Below, in pieces: positions 4,596 to 7,964 of a DNA stretch of 7,964 bases (position 1 is the stretch's first letter; each line of letters opens with the position of its first letter). The stretch is taken from NCBI GenBank assembly GCA_031277435.1, contig JAITMI010000099.1:1-7964 (forward strand), given 5' to 3'. The notes under the pieces were generated by a model. It did no database searches, was not told the origin of the DNA, and was given only the letters and a program-made list of their open reading frames with translations. This DNA comes from Pseudomonadales bacterium. GTDB taxonomy: Bacteria; Pseudomonadota; Gammaproteobacteria; Pseudomonadales; Pseudohongiellaceae. A program made the translations under genes and the position numbers.

Positions 4596-7091
4596 CTAAA
4601 CTCGCGGCTTGGCCCGATGCGTCGCGGTGGCGGTCCAAGGGTCGTCGGGCCAGGGATGTTTGGGGTAGCGCCCCTTCATTTCTTTTTTCACTTCAGGATA
4701 GGTATTTTGCCAAAAACTGCGTAAATCCTGGGTGATTTGCAGCGGCTTGCCGCCGGGTGAGAGCAGGTGCAAGGTCAAGGGTACGCGGCCCTCGGCGATG
4801 CTAGGAGTTTGCGCCAGGCCAAATAATTCCTGCAACTTCACCGCCAATACCGGCGGGCCGTCCAGGCTGTAATGAATTGGGCGTTCCAGACCGGAAGGTA
4901 CTAAAAGCCGCGTGGGCGCGAGCTGGTCGATGCGCTGGCGCGTGGGCCAGTCGATGGGCGCTTTCAGCGCCTCGCTCAGTTCTTCTTCACTCAAGGCATC
5001 GAGCCGCGTCTTGCCCGCGAAGGCGCCGCGCAGCCAGGTATCAAGCGTGGCCAATAGCGCGGCATCGCTGAGATCAGGCAGGCCCAATTCCGGCAGCCAC
5101 TGACGCAAACACTGCACGCGGATGCGCCATTGCCGTAGCGCCTCGCTCCAGGGCAATACGTCCAGGCCCAATTGCGCCACCGCGTCGGTGAGCGCGGCGG
5201 CGGCTTGTTCGGGGTCGGGGCGGCCGGCGGGGCGGCTGTCGAGCACGATTTGCGCGAAGCGCGTTTCACGCCGCGCTACCAGGGCGCGGCTTTGCGCGTC
5301 CCAGCGCACGCTATCTTCTTCGACGAAGCGTTCCATAAACTCCTGGCGCAACCGTGCTTCGTCGAGCGGCGCGGCGCGCAGAATCACGCTGTCGCGATTT
5401 TCCAAGCGTAATTCACTCACCGCCAGCCAAGTTTCGCCACGCAAACGGCTATCCTCGAACAATCGCGCGCTTTTGCCATTACTGAGCTGATAACGCAGCG
5501 GATCGCCCGGATGCTGGCGGCCAATGCGGTCGGGATAAGCGTGCAGCAAAATGTCGCCCAATTCGTGCGCGCTACAGGCGCCGGACGCGCGCTGCTGTAG
5601 ACGCAAACGCTTACGCCACTGTGCCGCGCCGTGGTCAATCGTTTCAAGCGCGGCGCGCGAAGTGCCGGGTATGGATTGTTTTGGTTTAGCGCGCTGCGCG
5701 CTGAGCGCGTCGTGCCGGCTTTGCCAGTCGTCGCCGCGATAGCCAAGCAAGGGATCGCGCGCTTCGATCAAGGCCGCCAGGTCGCAAGCCAAGGCTTGTT
5801 CAGGCGCGGCGCGCGGCGCCAGCAACATCGCCGCCAAACGCGGATGCGTGCCTAGTTGCAACATGTTCCGGCCAAACGCCGTGATGCGCTGCCGTGCATC
5901 AAGCGCGCCAAGCTGCCGCAATAAATCGCGCGCGGCATTGAGCGTACCGGGCGGCGGCGCATCGACAAAACGCAATTCACTATTGCCCCAACCCGCTAGT
6001 TCCAAAACCAAGGGCGCCAAATCGACTTGATTGATTTCCGGATTACGCGCCACATCAAGGCGCTGTTCCTTCGGCCATAGCCGGTAACACAATCCCGCCG
6101 CCACGCGCCCGGCGCGGCCTGCGCGCTGCTCTGCCGACGCCAGCGAAATCGTCACGGTTTGCAAACGCGAAAACCCTGAGTTGGGATCGAAGCGCGGCTC
6201 GCGCGCGAGGCCACTGTCGAGCACCACGCGCACACCGGGCAAGGTCACCGAAGACTCGGCGATATTGGTAGCGAGCACCACGCGGCGGCGGCCCTCGGGA
6301 TCAGGCGCGAGCGCGGCGCTTTGGCGTTCCACCGGCAATTCACCGTGCAGCGCCAGCACGTTCAGCGCTGGATAGGCCGCGCTTTGCAGCAGCGTCATCA
6401 CGTGTTCGATTTCACGCCGCCCCGGCAAAAATACCAAGACGTCGCCCTCGTGTTCCGCCAGCGCCGTATCAAGACAGCGCTTGACCAAAAGCGGCAGCGC
6501 CTCATCACGCTTGGGCGGAAAATAACGCACTTCGACCGGATAAGCGCGCCCGGCGCTACTGAGCCGCGCCGCGTCGAGCCAGCGGCTGAGCGCTTCGCCA
6601 TCGAGCGTGGCGGACATCAACACCAAGCGCAAATCGTCGCGCAGCGAACTTTGCACGTCGAGCGCCAGCGCCAGGCCGAGGTCGCCGGACAAATGCCGCT
6701 CGTGAAATTCATCGAATAAAATTCCCGCCACGCCGTCCAGCGTAGGATCGTCCTGCAACATGCGGGTGAGAATGCCTTCGGTGACGACTTCGATGCGCGT
6801 CGCCGCGCTCACGCGATTTTCAAAACGAATACGATAACCGACGCGCTGGCCCAGTTCTTCGCCAAGCTGCCGCGCCATGAACGCCGCCGCCGCGCGTGCC
6901 GCCACCCGCCGCGGCTCCAACATGAGCAACTTGCGCCCGGCGCACCACGGCTCATCCAGCAAGGCCAGCGGCACTTGCGTCGTCTTACCCGCGCCGGGCG
7001 GCGCTTCGAGCACCAGCCGCGTCCGTTCACGCAAACAGGCGCACAGCGCGGGCAAAATCTCGTGGATGGGAAATTCAAGGCTCACGGGCAT
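4596..7091 (-). CDS. hrpB: ATP-dependent DEAH-family RNA helicase HrpB
   Basis: 831 residues, near the family's usual length of about 810-840. Superfamily 2 motifs run in order: Walker A APPGAGKTT (Lys36), Ia LEPRR (58-62), Ib TEGILTRML (104-112), II DEFHERH (127-133, the DEFH variant also found in E. coli HrpB), III SAT (160-162), V TNIAESSVTLPGV (275-287), VI QRAGRAGR (322-329). The C-terminal HrpB-specific region is intact, ending in ITQDLRSFWQNTYPEVKKEM and GRYPKHPWPDDPW. It is a predicted ATP-driven helicase; the cellular RNA target of HrpB is poorly defined, and it is unrelated to the type III secretion gene of the same name. The start at 7091 (MPVSLEFPIHEILPAL) fits the family; an ATG at 7127 would add 12 unlike residues. 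Neither has a strong ribosome site. A diverged copy of its last 12 codons lies at 4096-4134. Confidence 0.95.
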   Translation of the reverse strand: MPVSLEFPIHEILPALCACLRERTRLVLEAPPGAGKTTQVPLALLDEPWCAGRKLLMLEPRRVAARAAAAFMARQLGEELGQRVGYRIRFENRVSAATRIEVVTEGILTRMLQDDPTLDGVAGILFDEFHERHLSGDLGLALALDVQSSLRDDLRLVLMSATLDGEALSRWLDAARLSSAGRAYPVEVRYFPPKRDEALPLLVKRCLDTALAEHEGDVLVFLPGRREIEHVMTLLQSAAYPALNVLALHGELPVERQSAALAPDPEGRRRVVLATNIAESSVTLPGVRVVLDSGLAREPRFDPNSGFSRLQTVTISLASAEQRAGRAGRVAAGLCYRLWPKEQRLDVARNPEINQVDLAPLVLELAGWGNSELRFVDAPPPGTLNAARDLLRQLGALDARQRITAFGRNMLQLGTHPRLAAMLLAPRAAPEQALACDLAALIEARDPLLGYRGDDWQSRHDALSAQRAKPKQSIPGTSRAALETIDHGAAQWRKRLRLQQRASGACSAHELGDILLHAYPDRIGRQHPGDPLRYQLSNGKSARLFEDSRLRGETWLAVSELRLENRDSVILRAAPLDEARLRQEFMERFVEEDSVRWDAQSRALVARRETRFAQIVLDSRPAGRPDPEQAAAALTDAVAQLGLDVLPWSEALRQWRIRVQCLRQWLPELGLPDLSDAALLATLDTWLRGAFAGKTRLDALSEEELSEALKAPIDWPTRQRIDQLAPTRLLVPSGLERPIHYSLDGPPVLAVKLQELFGLAQTPSIAEGRVPLTLHLLSPGGKPLQITQDLRSFWQNTYPEVKKEMKGRYPKHPWPDDPWTATATHRAKPRV

Positions 7092-7199
7092 CGTTATAGC
7101 TGATTTACGGCAAAAAAGGCGGTGCATTATGCGTTTTTGTGGCGATGCCGCAAAGCCGCGCGCTGGTATTATTCAGTTCAATGTTATTGGAGATTCGCC
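7092..7199. promoter_or_regulatory. Divergent intergenic region, hrpB / trxC
   Basis: These 108 bases separate the divergent hrpB and trxC starts. TATTAT at 7167-7172 is one mismatch from a -10 box for trxC, but no matching -35 lies 16-18 bases upstream; TTGTGG at 7137-7142 is too far. The trxC ribosome site GGAG (7189-7192) has ideal seven-base spacing. No OxyR-type operator was identified by eye. Confidence 0.35.
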
Positions 7200-7634
7200 A
7201 TGACCCCGATCAAACTCACCTGCCCCGCCTGCGGCATCGTCAACCGCGTCCTGCTCTCACGCCTCGGCGATGGCCCACGCTGTGGCCGCTGCAAGGAAGC
7301 GCTTTTCAACGGCAAACCCGTGGCACTCAGCGCCAGCAATGTAGACCAACTATTACATAACACCGGCATCCCGCTCCTGGTGGATTGCTGGGCGCCCTGG
7401 TGCGCCCCCTGCCGCGGCTTCGCGCCGATTTTTGAACAAGCCGCACGCGAACTCGAACCACGCCTGCGCTTCGCCAAACTCGACACCGAAGCCGAACAGC
7501 AACAAGCCGCGTTATGGGGCATTCGTTCCATTCCCACCCTGATCCTGTTCCAAAATGGCCGCGAAGCCGCCCGCCTCAGCGGCGCCCTGCCATTGGTGCA
7601 GCTTAAGAAGTGGTTGTTGGAGCAGGGGGTGTGA
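7200..7634 (+). CDS. trxC: Thioredoxin 2 (zinc-ribbon thioredoxin TrxC)
   Basis: Cytoplasmic disulfide reductase of 144 residues (E. coli TrxC has 139), recycled by thioredoxin reductase. The N-terminal zinc ribbon that separates TrxC from TrxA is complete: Cys8, Cys11, Cys28 and Cys31 as two CxxC pairs. The thioredoxin fold follows, with LVDCWAPWCAPC at 60-71, active-site cysteines 68 and 71, and the cis-proline loop RSIPTL (Pro112). The active site is WCAPC rather than the usual WCGPC. The Gly-to-Ala change occurs in other thioredoxins and may shift redox potential. The start ATG has GGAG seven bases upstream, and the zinc ribbon begins just after it; a longer open frame from 7122 lacks family resemblance. 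The gene is divergent from hrpB and convergent with the glutathione transferase gene. Confidence 0.95.
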   Translation: MTPIKLTCPACGIVNRVLLSRLGDGPRCGRCKEALFNGKPVALSASNVDQLLHNTGIPLLVDCWAPWCAPCRGFAPIFEQAARELEPRLRFAKLDTEAEQQQAALWGIRSIPTLILFQNGREAARLSGALPLVQLKKWLLEQGV

Positions 7635-7645
7635 ACAGACGGCCT

Positions 7646-7667
7646 GCTTTCCCGCTGGCGGGAGAGC
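7646..7667. terminator. Hairpin between convergent trxC and GST genes
   Basis: A 10-bp stem, 7646-7655 with 7658-7667, contains one G-T wobble and a TG loop. It starts 11 bases after the trxC stop and ends 6 bases before the GST stop, so it can serve both strands. No run of T follows on either side, so it is a candidate bidirectional terminator or mRNA-end stabiliser, not a classic intrinsic terminator. The CCCGC-TG-GCGGG core resembles the REP-like hairpins at 1879-1964. Confidence 0.5.
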
Positions 7668-7673
7668 GCGACA

Positions 7674-7964
7674 TCAGGGCCTGCACACCACCTTCCCCCG
7701 CTGATACGCCGGGCGTGCCATCAGTTGCGCGCGCCAGCGTTCCACGTTGGTGAATCCGGCCATGCCAAGATAATCGTAAGCCTTGTAGAAATCGCTCAAG
7801 CAATCCACCCAGGGCGCGGTGGCCATGTCTACGATGCTGTAATCACCCAGCAGATATTCATGCGTTTTCAAGCGCGTATCGAGAACGCCCAGCAGGCGTT
7901 TCGTTTCCGCCGTGTAACGCTGATCGCCGTAAGAATCGCTGGTCTTATCCTTGGCGTAAACGTG
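7674..7964 (-). CDS. Glutathione S-transferase, C-terminal part (5' end outside window)
   Basis: The last 96 residues of a glutathione transferase C-terminal helical domain; the thioredoxin-like N-terminal domain with the glutathione site lies beyond the right edge. Visible: RYTAETKRLLGVLDTRL (helix), HEYLLGDYSIVDMATAPWV containing the N-capping box S-x-x-D (SIVD) found across GSTs, then FTNVERWRAQLMARPAYQRG near the end. The wording (ETKRLLGVLD, SIxDMAxxPWV, RPAxQRG) is closest to the YfcG/YghU-type (Nu-class) enzymes, which act as glutathione-dependent disulfide reductases. The class is inferred from this half only. With convergent trxC next door, this end of the window encodes two thiol-redox proteins, though opposite strands argue against one operon. 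Confidence 0.88.
   Translation of the reverse strand, partial: HVYAKDKTSDSYGDQRYTAETKRLLGVLDTRLKTHEYLLGDYSIVDMATAPWVDCLSDFYKAYDYLGMAGFTNVERWRAQLMARPAYQRGKVVCRP

Noticed and set aside
7092..7127. Upstream ATG at 7127 for hrpB, adding 12 residues.
   Set aside because: The added residues do not resemble the family N-terminus, while the Met at 7091 aligns with it; not fully excluded.
7122..7199. N-terminal extension of trxC from 7122.
   Set aside because: The ATG at 7200 has a strong, well-spaced ribosome site and directly precedes the zinc ribbon.

Overview
The window reads as chromosome of a GC-rich proteobacterium, most likely beta- or gamma-. This rests on the gene set (DEAH-box helicase HrpB, zinc-ribbon thioredoxin TrxC, a YchJ-type SEC-C protein, a DUF6524-like membrane protein, a Nu-class-like glutathione transferase) and on GC-rich intergenic repeats of a kind common in that phylum. 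No RNA gene, CRISPR array, transposase or recognisable defence operon was seen.

Layout. 1-1206 (-): N-terminal 402 residues of a Tat-exported amidase-signature hydrolase, cut by the window edge. 1403-1831 (+): YchJ/UPF0225-like protein. 1879-1964: head-to-head pair of REP-like hairpins. 2015-2425 (+): four-helix membrane protein, called D here. 2533-4095 (+): a three-module fusion, DUF805 - SHOCT - PrsW-type intramembrane protease. 4096-4183: a scar made of two gene tails, a diverged copy of the hrpB 3' end (-) joined directly to a second copy of the D 3' end (+). 4186-4590 (+): GNAT acetyltransferase. 4596-7091 (-): hrpB. 7200-7634 (+): trxC. 7674-7964 (-): C-terminal 96 residues of a glutathione S-transferase, cut by the right edge.

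The most notable structure is 2390-4635. It reads as two tandem units with the same ends: [D tail - PrsW fusion - hrpB tail] followed by [D tail - GNAT - hrpB]. The slot between the convergent core genes D and hrpB seems to have carried different cargo genes in different lineages, and here two such alleles are stacked. The inner hrpB tail differs from the resident one at 10 of 40 positions but keeps the frame and the stop position, so it looks like an ortholog's end rather than a fresh local copy. The two tails meet at a GGYC shared by both. Incoming DNA that paired at D and was joined at its far end by microhomology would produce this arrangement; that mechanism is inference.

The remaining genes are mostly housekeeping or stress-related (thioredoxin, glutathione transferase, helicase) with no evident shared pathway. 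The PrsW fusion is the least ordinary protein: a membrane module and a SHOCT helix pair joined to an intramembrane protease that keeps all its expected motif residues, with no anti-sigma substrate gene nearby.
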